DNA from: Methylophaga sp. UBA3192
GTDB taxonomy: Bacteria; Pseudomonadota; Gammaproteobacteria; Nitrosococcales; Methylophagaceae
Assembly: GCA_002363955.1 (NCBI GenBank)
Contig: DEXE01000006.1
Location: 513,975-577,974 of the forward strand
Direction: 5' to 3'
Length of the DNA stretch: 64,000 bases
Below, in pieces: positions 1 to 7,520 of this stretch; position 1 is the first letter of the stretch; every line of letters starts with the position of its first letter. The notes under the pieces were generated by a model. That model saw only the letters and a program-made list of their open reading frames with translations, searched no databases and had not been told where the DNA came from. Made by a program: the position numbers and the translations under genes.

Positions 1-20
1 CGAGCTTCAATATCACTCAT
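1..20 (-). CDS. acpP: Acyl carrier protein, first codons only (partial)
   Basis: Only the start of this gene lies in the window, and it runs off the left edge. The reverse strand reads ATG followed by codons for S-D-I-E-A-R, like the N-terminus of acyl carrier protein, and an AAAGGA ribosome binding site lies 9 bases upstream. Its position directly after fabG is the standard gammaproteobacterial order plsX-fabH-fabD-fabG-acpP. ACP carries growing acyl chains on a phosphopantetheine arm. The serine that bears the arm is outside the window, so the call rests on context and seven residues. Confidence 0.75.
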
Positions 21-66
21 AACATCTGTTTCCTTTGGTGGTTAAGTACAAACAACGTGCTGGCAT

Positions 67-93
67 TTTATAGTGCGAGCACTGCGGAGACAA
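67..93 (-). promoter_or_regulatory. Probable acpP promoter
   Basis: On the minus strand a TTGTCT box (88-93) and a TATAAA box (67-72) are separated by 15 bases, in the 138-base gap between fabG and acpP. A terminator-like hairpin lies just upstream after fabG. acpP commonly has its own strong promoter because ACP is far more abundant than the other Fab proteins. The spacing is short, so the exact -35 is uncertain. Confidence 0.4.
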
Positions 94-122
94 GCTGGAA
101 GCCTTGTCCGAAAATATCTCCA

Positions 123-155
123 CAATAAAAAAACCTGAGTCTCTGCAGATTCAGG
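123..155 (-). terminator. fabG-acpP intergenic terminator or attenuator
   Basis: Reading the minus strand, CCTGA pairs with TCAGG across a 12-base interior that can itself pair (TCT with AGA). A run of seven T follows. The hairpin begins 3 bases after the fabG stop codon and would end or attenuate the upstream fab transcript before acpP. Confidence 0.6.
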
Positions 156-158
156 CCC

Positions 159-902
159 TCAATTCATATACATGCCGCCGTTTACATGCAGCGTTTCGCC
201 GGTAATATATCCTGCTAAAGGACTGGCCAAAAAGCTGACAGCAGCGGCAATTTCTTCTGCCTCACCGAGGCGTTTGATCGGAACCTGTTCCAGTAACGCT
301 GTTTTATGCGCTTCTGGCAGACCACTGGTCATATCGGTATCAATAAACCCTGGCGCAACACTGTTTACAGTAATACCGCGTGCCCCGACTTCACGAGCCA
401 AAGATTTGCTAAATCCAATCACACCCGCTTTAGCTGCGGCATAATTAGTTTGACCAGCATTCCCCATCACACCAACAACGGAGGTGATATTAATAATTCG
501 GCCCCAACGGGCTTTGGTCATCGCGCGGACGCAGCGTTTACTCAGTTTAAAAATAGGTGTGAGATTGGTATTGATAATATCGTCCCATTCTTCATCTTTC
601 ATGCGCATCAGTAAATTATCACGGGTAATTCCGGCGTTATTGACCAGAATATCCGGCGCAGAAAATTCTGTTTCAATCGCTGTGACGGCCTCATCAATCG
701 CATTATCCTGCGTGACATTCAATACCATGCCTTTGCCCTGAATGCCTGCTGATTGCAAATATTCACTGATGGCAGCGGCGCCATTTTCTGAGGTGGCGGT
801 GCCGATAACCGTTGCACCCTGCTCGCCCAGACTCAATGCAATGGCACGTCCGATACCACGGGTGGCCCCCGTTACCAAAGCAACTTTACCTTGTAGGCTC
901 AT
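159..902 (-). CDS. fabG: 3-oxoacyl-[acyl-carrier-protein] reductase
   Basis: NADPH-dependent reduction of 3-oxoacyl-ACP to 3-hydroxyacyl-ACP in the cytosolic type II fatty-acid cycle. The 247-residue protein is a classical short-chain dehydrogenase. It has a TGATRGIG dinucleotide-binding loop at about 11-18, NNAG at 88-91, and the catalytic Ser141, Tyr154 (YAAAK) and Lys158. The C-terminus ends in the typical GGMYMN. It follows fabD after a 2-base gap and precedes acpP, so it is co-transcribed with the fab cluster. Length and motifs match FabG closely. Confidence 0.97.
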   Translation of the reverse strand: MSLQGKVALVTGATRGIGRAIALSLGEQGATVIGTATSENGAAAISEYLQSAGIQGKGMVLNVTQDNAIDEAVTAIETEFSAPDILVNNAGITRDNLLMRMKDEEWDDIINTNLTPIFKLSKRCVRAMTKARWGRIINITSVVGVMGNAGQTNYAAAKAGVIGFSKSLAREVGARGITVNSVAPGFIDTDMTSGLPEAHKTALLEQVPIKRLGEAEEIAAAVSFLASPLAGYITGETLHVNGGMYMN

Positions 903-904
903 GA

Positions 905-1840
905 TTATTCTCCTAACGCTTCTTGAGTTTTCTGCAGAGTTACTGAATCAAATACCGGTAAAGCCTGCAAAGATTTATCGATACGTTTGCTCAGGCCAGC
1001 CAGTACTTTCCCCGGCCCACATTCAACCAGCGTATCCACACCCTGTGCAGCAAGCCATTCGACCGTTTCAACCCAACGAACCGGATTGTATAACTGTTGT
1101 GCTAATAATTGACGAATTTCATCAGGATCGGCAGTTGTGCTCACACTTGTATTATGAATTACAGGAATTTGGGGAGCTTGAAGAGTGACGGATTCCAGCT
1201 CTGTAAGTAATTCTTCAGCAGCCGGACGCATCAACGCACAATGCGAGGGTACGCTGACAGGTAATAGCAGAGCACGTTTTGCGCCTTTTTCAGTCGCAAT
1301 TTCAACAGCTTTATCAACGGCAGATTTAGTTCCGGCAATCACTACCTGGCCCGGTGAGTTAAAATTAACCGCTTCAACGACGCCTATATCACTGGCTTTC
1401 TGACAGACAGCTTTGACGACATCATCGTCCAGACCAAGTATAGCCGCCATAGCGCCTTCACCTGAAGGAACGGCCTGTTGCATCAATTGACCGCGTTTTT
1501 CGACCAGCTTAATGGCTGTTTTAAAATCCAGAGCCTGTGCTGCTACCAGTGCAGTATATTCACCCAGGCTATGACCTGCCAGATAAGCTGGCTTATACTG
1601 GCTCGTCGCCTCCCAGCAACGCCAGACAGCAATACCGGCGGCCAGCATGGCTGGTTGGGTTTTATCAGTTTGATTTAATTCAGTTTCAGGTCCATTTTGA
1701 ACAAGTGACCATAAATCATAACCAAGGGCCTCACTGGCCTCTGAAAATGTTTGCTGAACTTGCGGAAACCTTTCAGACAACTCGGCTAACATGGATACTG
1801 ATTGAGAACCCTGACCGGGAAAGACAAAAGCTGAATGCAT
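905..1840 (-). CDS. fabD: Malonyl-CoA:ACP transacylase
   Basis: Transfers malonyl groups from CoA to ACP for chain elongation. I start at the ATG at 1840 (protein MHSAFVFPGQGSQ, 311 residues) because it has a GAGG box upstream and matches the family N-terminus. An in-frame GTG four codons earlier would leave no room for a ribosome binding site. The GHSLGEY nucleophile motif carries the active serine at about residue 91, and the conserved histidine lies in SVPSHCALM near residue 200. It lies between fabH and fabG. Confidence 0.96.
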   Translation of the reverse strand: MHSAFVFPGQGSQSVSMLAELSERFPQVQQTFSEASEALGYDLWSLVQNGPETELNQTDKTQPAMLAAGIAVWRCWEATSQYKPAYLAGHSLGEYTALVAAQALDFKTAIKLVEKRGQLMQQAVPSGEGAMAAILGLDDDVVKAVCQKASDIGVVEAVNFNSPGQVVIAGTKSAVDKAVEIATEKGAKRALLLPVSVPSHCALMRPAAEELLTELESVTLQAPQIPVIHNTSVSTTADPDEIRQLLAQQLYNPVRWVETVEWLAAQGVDTLVECGPGKVLAGLSKRIDKSLQALPVFDSVTLQKTQEALGE

Positions 1841-1858
1841 TGCTAAAAACACCTCAGA

Positions 1859-2818
1859 TTAATATTTGATGAGCGCAGAGCCCCAGGTAAACCCACCACC
1901 AAACGCTTCAAACAATAATGTTTCGCCGCGCTTGATACGACCATCACGCACGGCTACATCTAAAGCCAGTGGAATAGATGCCGCAGAGGTATTACCATGG
2001 TCTTGAACGGTAACGACAACACTGTCCATGGACATGCTCAATTTTTTGGCTGTCGCCGCAATAATTCGGATGTTCGCCTGATGCGGTATCAGCCAATCAA
2101 TATCGTGTTTATCTAATTGATTGGCTTCAAGTGTTTCGTCGACGATCTTACTAAGGGTTTTGACGGCCACCTTGAAAACTTCATTGCCTTGCATTTCGAT
2201 ATAAGCTGGATCTTCGGTTATAGCACTGCCTGGCCCGGTCGGCACATGTAACAGATTATTAAAGCTGCCATCGCAGTGGATATGTGTAGACAGTACACCA
2301 GGCTCAACAGAAGCCTGAAGCACGACGGCACCCGCCCCATCACCAAATAACACACAGGTATTGCGGTCAGTCCAGTCGACTATGCGCGACAAGGTTTCTG
2401 CTCCAATAACCAGTACATTTTTAGCACTGCCTGACTTAATAAACTTGTCGGCAATAGTTAATGCGTAAACAAAACCCGTGCAAACGGCCTGAATATCAAA
2501 CGCTGGACAGCCATGAATCCCCAGCCGTTGCTGAACCAGTGCTGCGGTGCTTGGAAAAATGCGTGTCGGAGTTGTTGTTGCGACAATAATCATGTCAATG
2601 TCGCGAGACTTTAATCCTGCAGAAGAGATGGCATTTTTGGCAGCAAAGTACGCTAAATCAGTTGTGGTTTCGTCAGTGGCAGCAATATGTCTTTTTTTTA
2701 TACCGGTACGATCGGTAATCCACTCATCACTGGTTTCAACCATTGATTCTAAATCAATGTTTGTCAGAAATTTTTCCGGTAAATAGCTGCCCGTCCCGGC
2801 AATTCTGGAATAAATCAC
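1859..2818 (-). CDS. fabH: 3-oxoacyl-ACP synthase III (KAS III)
   Basis: Condenses acetyl-CoA with malonyl-ACP to start fatty-acid synthesis. It has 319 residues and the catalytic triad Cys113 (AVCTGF), His246 (PHQAN) and Asn276 (HGNTSAAS). Translation begins at a GTG whose last bases form the plsX stop codon (GTGA overlap), with an AGAGGA ribosome binding site inside plsX. That suggests translational coupling. The thiolase-fold C-terminus (FGGGFTWGS) is intact. Confidence 0.97.
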   Translation of the reverse strand: MIYSRIAGTGSYLPEKFLTNIDLESMVETSDEWITDRTGIKKRHIAATDETTTDLAYFAAKNAISSAGLKSRDIDMIIVATTTPTRIFPSTAALVQQRLGIHGCPAFDIQAVCTGFVYALTIADKFIKSGSAKNVLVIGAETLSRIVDWTDRNTCVLFGDGAGAVVLQASVEPGVLSTHIHCDGSFNNLLHVPTGPGSAITEDPAYIEMQGNEVFKVAVKTLSKIVDETLEANQLDKHDIDWLIPHQANIRIIAATAKKLSMSMDSVVVTVQDHGNTSAASIPLALDVAVRDGRIKRGETLLFEAFGGGFTWGSALIKY

Positions 2819-3834
2819 AATACTTGTTCCTCTAGAAGAGTTTCAAGATGTCTAGTGATATTCTTCGGTACGTCTTTTCTGGCTTCAAGAATGGCAATAT
2901 TTATCGCATTGGCGAACGCAAACGCGTCAGCACCACCATGACTTTTGATCACGATGCCTTGTAAACCAATCAAATTGGCTCCGTTAAATGATCGAGGATC
3001 GAGTTCTTTACTGAAATGTTTCAAAACCGGATAGGCAATCAAACCGGCAATTTTAGTGAAAATATTACGACTAAATGCCTGACGCAGATAATGACGAATC
3101 ATATGCGCGACGCCTTCACTGGCTTTTAACGCCACATTACCAACAAACCCATCACAGACCAGTACATCAACTTCGCCATGGTAAAGACCATCACCTTCAA
3201 CATAACCATAATAATTCAAGTCTGTTTTAGCCAATAAACGAGCCGCTTCTTTTACCCGTTCATTACCTTTAATTTCTTCAGCACCAACATTAAGCAGGCC
3301 CACTGTCGGATTTGGTTTTCCATCAATCAACTCGGCCAACACGGAGCCCATTAATGCAAATTGCACCAGATGTTCGGCTGTGGAGTCCACATTGGCCCCA
3401 AGATCGAGAACATAGGTGTGTCCACGCATGGTGGGCAAGGCTGTAATGATGGCTGGACGTTCAATTCCTGGCAGGGTTTTTAATACAAAACGTGCCGTTG
3501 CCATCAATGCGCCGGTATTGCCGGCACTGATACAGGCAGCAGCCTGCCCTTCTTTTACAAGATTTATGGCCACCCGCATTGAAGAATCTTTTTTACCGCG
3601 AAGTGCTGATGAAGGGGCTTCATCCATGCCAACCGTTTGAGAAGCATGGTGAATTTTAATCCGGTGCTTGTCAGCAAGCTGATGTTTGGCTAACTCTGCT
3701 GATATGGTGGCTTCATCGCCCACCAGAATCAGTTCTACATCGGTATGCCTTTCCAGCGTTGATATGGCAGCGGGGATCACGACTTGTGGTCCGTGATCCC
3801 CGCCCATAGCGTCGATCGAAATTGTTAAAGTCAA
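2815..3834 (-). CDS. plsX: Phosphate acyltransferase PlsX
   Basis: Makes acyl-phosphate from acyl-ACP for PlsY-dependent phosphatidic acid synthesis, linking fatty-acid and phospholipid pathways. The 339-residue protein has the family N-terminus IDAMGGDHGP and the SAGNTGALMA and CDGFVGN motifs. The only start that preserves the N-terminus is a TTG at 3834, 13 bases after the rpmF stop, with just a weak AAGG box. This rare start probably keeps expression low or coupled to rpmF. The 3' end overlaps fabH by 4 bases. Confidence 0.95.
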   Translation of the reverse strand: MTLTISIDAMGGDHGPQVVIPAAISTLERHTDVELILVGDEATISAELAKHQLADKHRIKIHHASQTVGMDEAPSSALRGKKDSSMRVAINLVKEGQAAACISAGNTGALMATARFVLKTLPGIERPAIITALPTMRGHTYVLDLGANVDSTAEHLVQFALMGSVLAELIDGKPNPTVGLLNVGAEEIKGNERVKEAARLLAKTDLNYYGYVEGDGLYHGEVDVLVCDGFVGNVALKASEGVAHMIRHYLRQAFSRNIFTKIAGLIAYPVLKHFSKELDPRSFNGANLIGLQGIVIKSHGGADAFAFANAINIAILEARKDVPKNITRHLETLLEEQVL

Positions 3835-3847
3835 TTTCTGTTAAGCC

Positions 3848-4027
3848 TTATTCACTCTTGTCAGCGATGACTTTACGGCCACGATAGTAACCGTCAGCGG
3901 TTACATGATGACGACGGTGTAATTCACCTGAAGTTGAATCAACAGATAATGTTGACTCTGTCAATGCATCATGTGAACGACGCATGCCGCGACGTGAAGG
4001 ACTCTTTTTACTCTTTTGAACAGCCAT
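3848..4027 (-). CDS. rpmF: 50S ribosomal protein L32
   Basis: A 59-residue basic protein starting MAVQKSKKSPSRRGMRRSHD and ending RKVIADKSE, typical of bacterial L32. It lacks the CxxC zinc-binding pairs of the zinc form (no cysteines are visible), so it is the zinc-independent version. It sits between yceD (27 bases upstream) and plsX (13 bases downstream), the conserved yceD-rpmF-plsX order that couples ribosome and membrane-lipid synthesis. I translated it by hand from the minus strand. Confidence 0.95.
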   Translation of the reverse strand: MAVQKSKKSPSRRGMRRSHDALTESTLSVDSTSGELHRRHHVTADGYYRGRKVIADKSE

Positions 4028-4054
4028 GGCTTAAACTCCTAAACCCAAAATAAA

Positions 4055-4573
4055 TTACTTTTTCGATTTCAATGCAGATAACACTGCAAATGGTGAGACC
4101 GGTTTCTCAGCCTCAATTTCTTCTTCCCCCGCTTGCCATAATTCTTCAGGCAAACATGGATAATCATGTTTTGGCACGATTGGCAAAGCGAGTATCAACT
4201 CATCTTCCACAATCTGTGCCGGATCAACTTGTTTTGCATCATTCAAGATCCAAGGCTCATATTGTTCAGCCAGTCCTTCAATCTTTCCTTCGTGTCGTAC
4301 CAAGGCCAGCTTTGTGACTATATCCATTGTATGGGCCATAGGCTCCATACAACGTTCACATAGCAGTTTGACTGTTACAGCAAATTGCCCACGCATAAAA
4401 GGTGTGCCGGTCGTATCAATATCAAACAGCATATCGACTTTCACCGTCCCCGAATCGTCATAAAGCATTTCACTCAAGCGCGACATTTTACTGACCGGGA
4501 TTTCGCCCGCTATCTGTAAACCGCTATGAGCAAAACGAAACGGATCTAACTCTTTTGGCAATTGCTGATGCAT
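4055..4573 (-). CDS. yceD: YceD/DUF177 family protein (23S rRNA accumulation protein)
   Basis: A member of the YceD (DUF177) family, required for normal 23S rRNA accumulation in E. coli and plants. I take the ATG at 4573 (MHQQLPKELDPFRFA, 172 residues), whose N-terminus lines up with E. coli YceD (LTLDPVRTA). A longer frame from a TTG at 4612 would read through a promoter. The family signature is visible: a CERCMEP metal-like motif near residue 74, VEDELILALPIVPKH, and the C-terminal PFAVLSALK. No ribosome binding site precedes the ATG, in keeping with a nearly leaderless mRNA. First gene of the rpmF-plsX-fab operon. Confidence 0.88.
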   Translation of the reverse strand: MHQQLPKELDPFRFAHSGLQIAGEIPVSKMSRLSEMLYDDSGTVKVDMLFDIDTTGTPFMRGQFAVTVKLLCERCMEPMAHTMDIVTKLALVRHEGKIEGLAEQYEPWILNDAKQVDPAQIVEDELILALPIVPKHDYPCLPEELWQAGEEEIEAEKPVSPFAVLSALKSKK

Positions 4574-4583
4574 AATCGACGGG

Positions 4584-4612
4584 ATTATATAAGAATTGGT
4601 ATCAAACAGCAA
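4584..4612 (-). promoter_or_regulatory. yceD-rpmF-plsX-fab operon promoter, near-leaderless
   Basis: On the minus strand TTGCTG (4607-4612) and a perfect TATAAT (4584-4589) are separated by exactly 17 bases. Transcription should begin around 4576-4577, only 3-4 bases before the yceD ATG at 4573. This explains the missing ribosome binding site. Confidence 0.6.
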
Positions 4613-4623
4613 AAAGCTGTTTA

Positions 4624-4645
4624 TTCCTGCCGAATTCAGCAGGAA
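4624..4645 (-). terminator. Weak hairpin after purF
   Basis: A 7-base stem (TTCCTGC with GCAGGAA, loop of 8) lies about 36 bases downstream of the purF stop and just upstream of the yceD promoter. It is followed by only an AT-rich stretch, not a T run, so termination would be weak or factor-dependent. Confidence 0.3.
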
Positions 4646-4680
4646 GTGAACTTTTAGAATTGTTGCGATGGACGATGACT

Positions 4681-6189
4681 TTAAACGTCATTATGCAGCT
4701 CAATGGTCACGTTACCTTCTTCAGCACTCTGTTTTGACATGTCATTACGCAGCGCATCAATATAGTACAAGTAGGTCTCATCAATATCACCGGTAATGTA
4801 ATCGCCATCAAAGCATGAGGTATCAAAACGTTCAACATCACTTTTCTTGTTAATGGCTTCGACCAGATCTTTCAAATCCTGATAAATTAACCAATCCACA
4901 CCCAGCTCTTCGGCAATTTGTTGGACGTTACGATTGTGCGCGACAAATTCAGATGGTGATGGCATATCTATACCATACACATTAGGGAAACGAACCGGTG
5001 GCGCTGCGGATGCCAGGTAGACTTTTTTAGCGCCTGCATCCCGGGCCATTTGCACGATTTGCTGAGAAGTAGTGCCACGAACAATTGAGTCATCAACCAG
5101 CAGAACATTTTTATCGCGGAACTCCAGATCGATTGCGTTCAATTTCTGCCGAACCGATTTTTTGCGCTGTTGTTGACCTGGCATAATAAAGGTGCGGCCA
5201 ATATAACGATTTTTAATAAAACCTTCGCGGTATACCACGCCTAAATCATAAGACAGTTGTAATGCAGCACTGCGGCTGGTGTCGGGGATGGGGATCACCA
5301 CATCAATATCATGGTCAGGAAATTCGCGTTTAATTTTATCCGCCAGTTTGGTTCCCATACGCATGCGGCTTTTATGTACCGAAATACCATCCATCATTGA
5401 ATCAGGGCGAGCAAAGTATACATATTCAAATATACAAGGTGATTTAATTGGATTTTCGGCACATTGCTTATTATGGAAACGGCCTTCCATATCAATAAAG
5501 ATGCATTCGCCCGGCTGCACATCACGCATAAATTCAAAATCCAGCGTATCCATGACAACGCTTTCAGAAGCCACAACATATTCGGTGCCTTGCTCGGTCT
5601 CACGTTTGCCGATAACCGCAGGACGAATACCGTAAGGATCACGAAATGCCAGCATACCGACACCGGCAATCATGGCGACGGCAGCATATGCCCCTTTACA
5701 GCGTTTATGAACTTCGACAACAGCGTTGAAAATATCTTCTGGTTGTGGTTTGAGTTTTCCAGAAGTCTGTAACTCATGAGCCAGTACATTCAGTAAAACT
5801 TCCGAGTCGGAGCCGGTATTCAGGTGCCGACGATCGCTTTTAAATAACTGATCAGATAAGAGCTGCGTATTGGTCAGGTTGCCATTGTGTGCCAGTGCGA
5901 TACCAAAAGGTGAATTGACATAAAAAGGTTGGGACTCAGCTGAGTTGGAGCATCCCGCGGTCGGATAACGAATATGTCCTATTCCCATCGAGCCTTTAAG
6001 CCGAATCATATGACGCGTATGAAACACATCTTTTACCAGACCATTATCCTTACGAAGATAAAACCGTCCGGTTTGGTCACAAGTCATAATGCCCGCAGCA
6101 TCCTGACCACGATGTTGTTGAACTGTCAGACCATCATATAACGCTTGATTGACTTCTGAATGACCAACGATACCAATAATTCCACACAT
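4681..6189 (-). CDS. purF: Amidophosphoribosyltransferase
   Basis: First committed step of purine synthesis: PRPP plus glutamine to phosphoribosylamine. The 502-residue protein begins MCGIIGIVG, so Cys2 becomes the N-terminal nucleophile of the glutaminase domain after Met removal. The C-terminal phosphoribosyltransferase domain shows the PRPP loop VLLVDDSIVRGTTS, and RPDSMMDG is also present. Length equals the E. coli enzyme, and no propeptide or iron-sulfur cysteines of the Bacillus type are apparent. cvpA is 18 bases upstream, the conserved cvpA-purF pair. Confidence 0.97.
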   Translation of the reverse strand: MCGIIGIVGHSEVNQALYDGLTVQQHRGQDAAGIMTCDQTGRFYLRKDNGLVKDVFHTRHMIRLKGSMGIGHIRYPTAGCSNSAESQPFYVNSPFGIALAHNGNLTNTQLLSDQLFKSDRRHLNTGSDSEVLLNVLAHELQTSGKLKPQPEDIFNAVVEVHKRCKGAYAAVAMIAGVGMLAFRDPYGIRPAVIGKRETEQGTEYVVASESVVMDTLDFEFMRDVQPGECIFIDMEGRFHNKQCAENPIKSPCIFEYVYFARPDSMMDGISVHKSRMRMGTKLADKIKREFPDHDIDVVIPIPDTSRSAALQLSYDLGVVYREGFIKNRYIGRTFIMPGQQQRKKSVRQKLNAIDLEFRDKNVLLVDDSIVRGTTSQQIVQMARDAGAKKVYLASAAPPVRFPNVYGIDMPSPSEFVAHNRNVQQIAEELGVDWLIYQDLKDLVEAINKKSDVERFDTSCFDGDYITGDIDETYLYYIDALRNDMSKQSAEEGNVTIELHNDV

Positions 6190-6207
6190 AAAAACACCCT
6201 GTCAGGA

Positions 6208-6699
6208 TTAGTTGAAGTTAACGTGTTCAGCAACATCAGCCGGTAACAGCTGCTTGACCCAAACCGCCAGATCTTCAAAGTGTTGTAACAATAATGAGTT
6301 TTGCCACCAACTATCTGATGGCATGGGTGTTACACCTGCAACCAACACCAAAAGTGTAACGATTGCAACACCTCTAAGAATACCGAAAATCACCCCGAGT
6401 GCCCGGTCTGTACCGCTAAGCCCTGTTTTTTCAACCAATTGTGAAATCAAATGATTAACCAGGGCACCGAGTATTAATGTGACAACAAATAAGACAAAAA
6501 AAGCGATAAATAAACGTATGGTAACTGTATCGATATAGGGCGTTAACAAGCTGGCGAAATTTGCATAAAACATAAAGGCGACCCAAATCGCCACTATCCA
6601 GCTGATTAATGAAAGTACTTCTTTTATAAATCCACGAACGATACTGATGCCCGACGAAATCAAAATAATGCCGATTATTAAATAATCTACCCAGTTCAT
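6208..6699 (-). CDS. cvpA: CvpA family membrane protein
   Basis: A 163-residue inner-membrane protein with four predicted transmembrane segments (about 5-23, 30-50, 64-87 and 100-122). It begins MNWVDYLIIGIILISSGISIVRG-type sequence and has the conserved GLSGTDRALG loop. CvpA was named for its need in colicin V production; in other bacteria it is linked to biofilm formation and envelope stress, and its molecular role is unsettled. A GGAG box precedes the ATG, and it is coupled to purF downstream, as in E. coli. Confidence 0.9.
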   Translation of the reverse strand: MNWVDYLIIGIILISSGISIVRGFIKEVLSLISWIVAIWVAFMFYANFASLLTPYIDTVTIRLFIAFFVLFVVTLILGALVNHLISQLVEKTGLSGTDRALGVIFGILRGVAIVTLLVLVAGVTPMPSDSWWQNSLLLQHFEDLAVWVKQLLPADVAEHVNFN

Positions 6700-6809
6700 T
6701 ATGACTCCGCATCGAGCAGCGTGTTAAAAAGAGAATTTTATCAGAATTGCGAAAGCTAACCCAATATATTTACGCTTATCCGATTACAAAAAGATGACCA
6801 AAGAATTCA

Positions 6810-7493
6810 TCATGGATAAGGAAATATCTGGGTATTCAAATTCAATTGTTCACGAATTGAAGCCGCGGTTCGTTCCAAAGTAGCTCTATCAGCATCTGGT
6901 TGAAGCCTGACACGGTAGATTACAGTCTCTCCTGACCGGGTTTGTTCAATCATCGGTTTATATCCAATATCTTCCAACTGCTTTTTCAGGCTGGTTGCAT
7001 TGGCTTCTACCGAAAAACTACCCAATTGAAGAATCCATCGTGAAGCTGAGTCAGCTGATGTGGAAGGTTCAGGTTGGCTCACTGGTGGCGGAGACGGTTC
7101 GGGCGTCTCAGCAACAGGTTCGGGTTCTGGTTTAGGAGCAGGAGCCGGTTTTTCTGAAATAATTTCTGGTTCTGGCGTTTTTTCTGTTGAAGAATCGGTT
7201 TCTACCGGCTTATCAGATACGGAAGATTGAGGAATACTCTCTGTATCAGCAGAACCAATATCAACAAAAGCTTCTTCAGCTAGAGAAGTCTCATCTCCCA
7301 TCAGGGATTCATCATCAGTTTCTTCCTGTAATGCTTCAATCACCGAAGAAAACTGAATCGGCTCTGCTTCTTGAACTTGCCTCCCTGATTCTGTCTGACT
7401 GACTTTAGATAAAACGATATAAGCGAGCACGGCGATGAAAAAGACAAGCAAAAGCGTCCCGATTAAACGCTGTTGTTGTTTTTGAGTCATCAT
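6810..7493 (-). CDS. dedD: SPOR-domain protein (DedD-like)
   Basis: A 227-residue membrane-anchored protein: a short basic N-terminus, one transmembrane helix at about 11-30, a long Pro/Glu-rich linker (PEPSPPPVSQPEPS region, about 100-150), and a C-terminal SPOR domain (about 152-227, starting RWILQLGSFSV). SPOR domains bind denuded peptidoglycan at the septum, and DedD supports cell constriction. It sits upstream of cvpA-purF as dedD does in E. coli, but folC and accD are not next to it. Two tandem ATGs (7493, 7490) share one GGAG box. Confidence 0.85.
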   Translation of the reverse strand: MMTQKQQQRLIGTLLLVFFIAVLAYIVLSKVSQTESGRQVQEAEPIQFSSVIEALQEETDDESLMGDETSLAEEAFVDIGSADTESIPQSSVSDKPVETDSSTEKTPEPEIISEKPAPAPKPEPEPVAETPEPSPPPVSQPEPSTSADSASRWILQLGSFSVEANATSLKKQLEDIGYKPMIEQTRSGETVIYRVRLQPDADRATLERTAASIREQLNLNTQIFPYP

Positions 7494-7520
7494 AAATCTC
7501 CGTTGCTCGCTTTAAACAGG

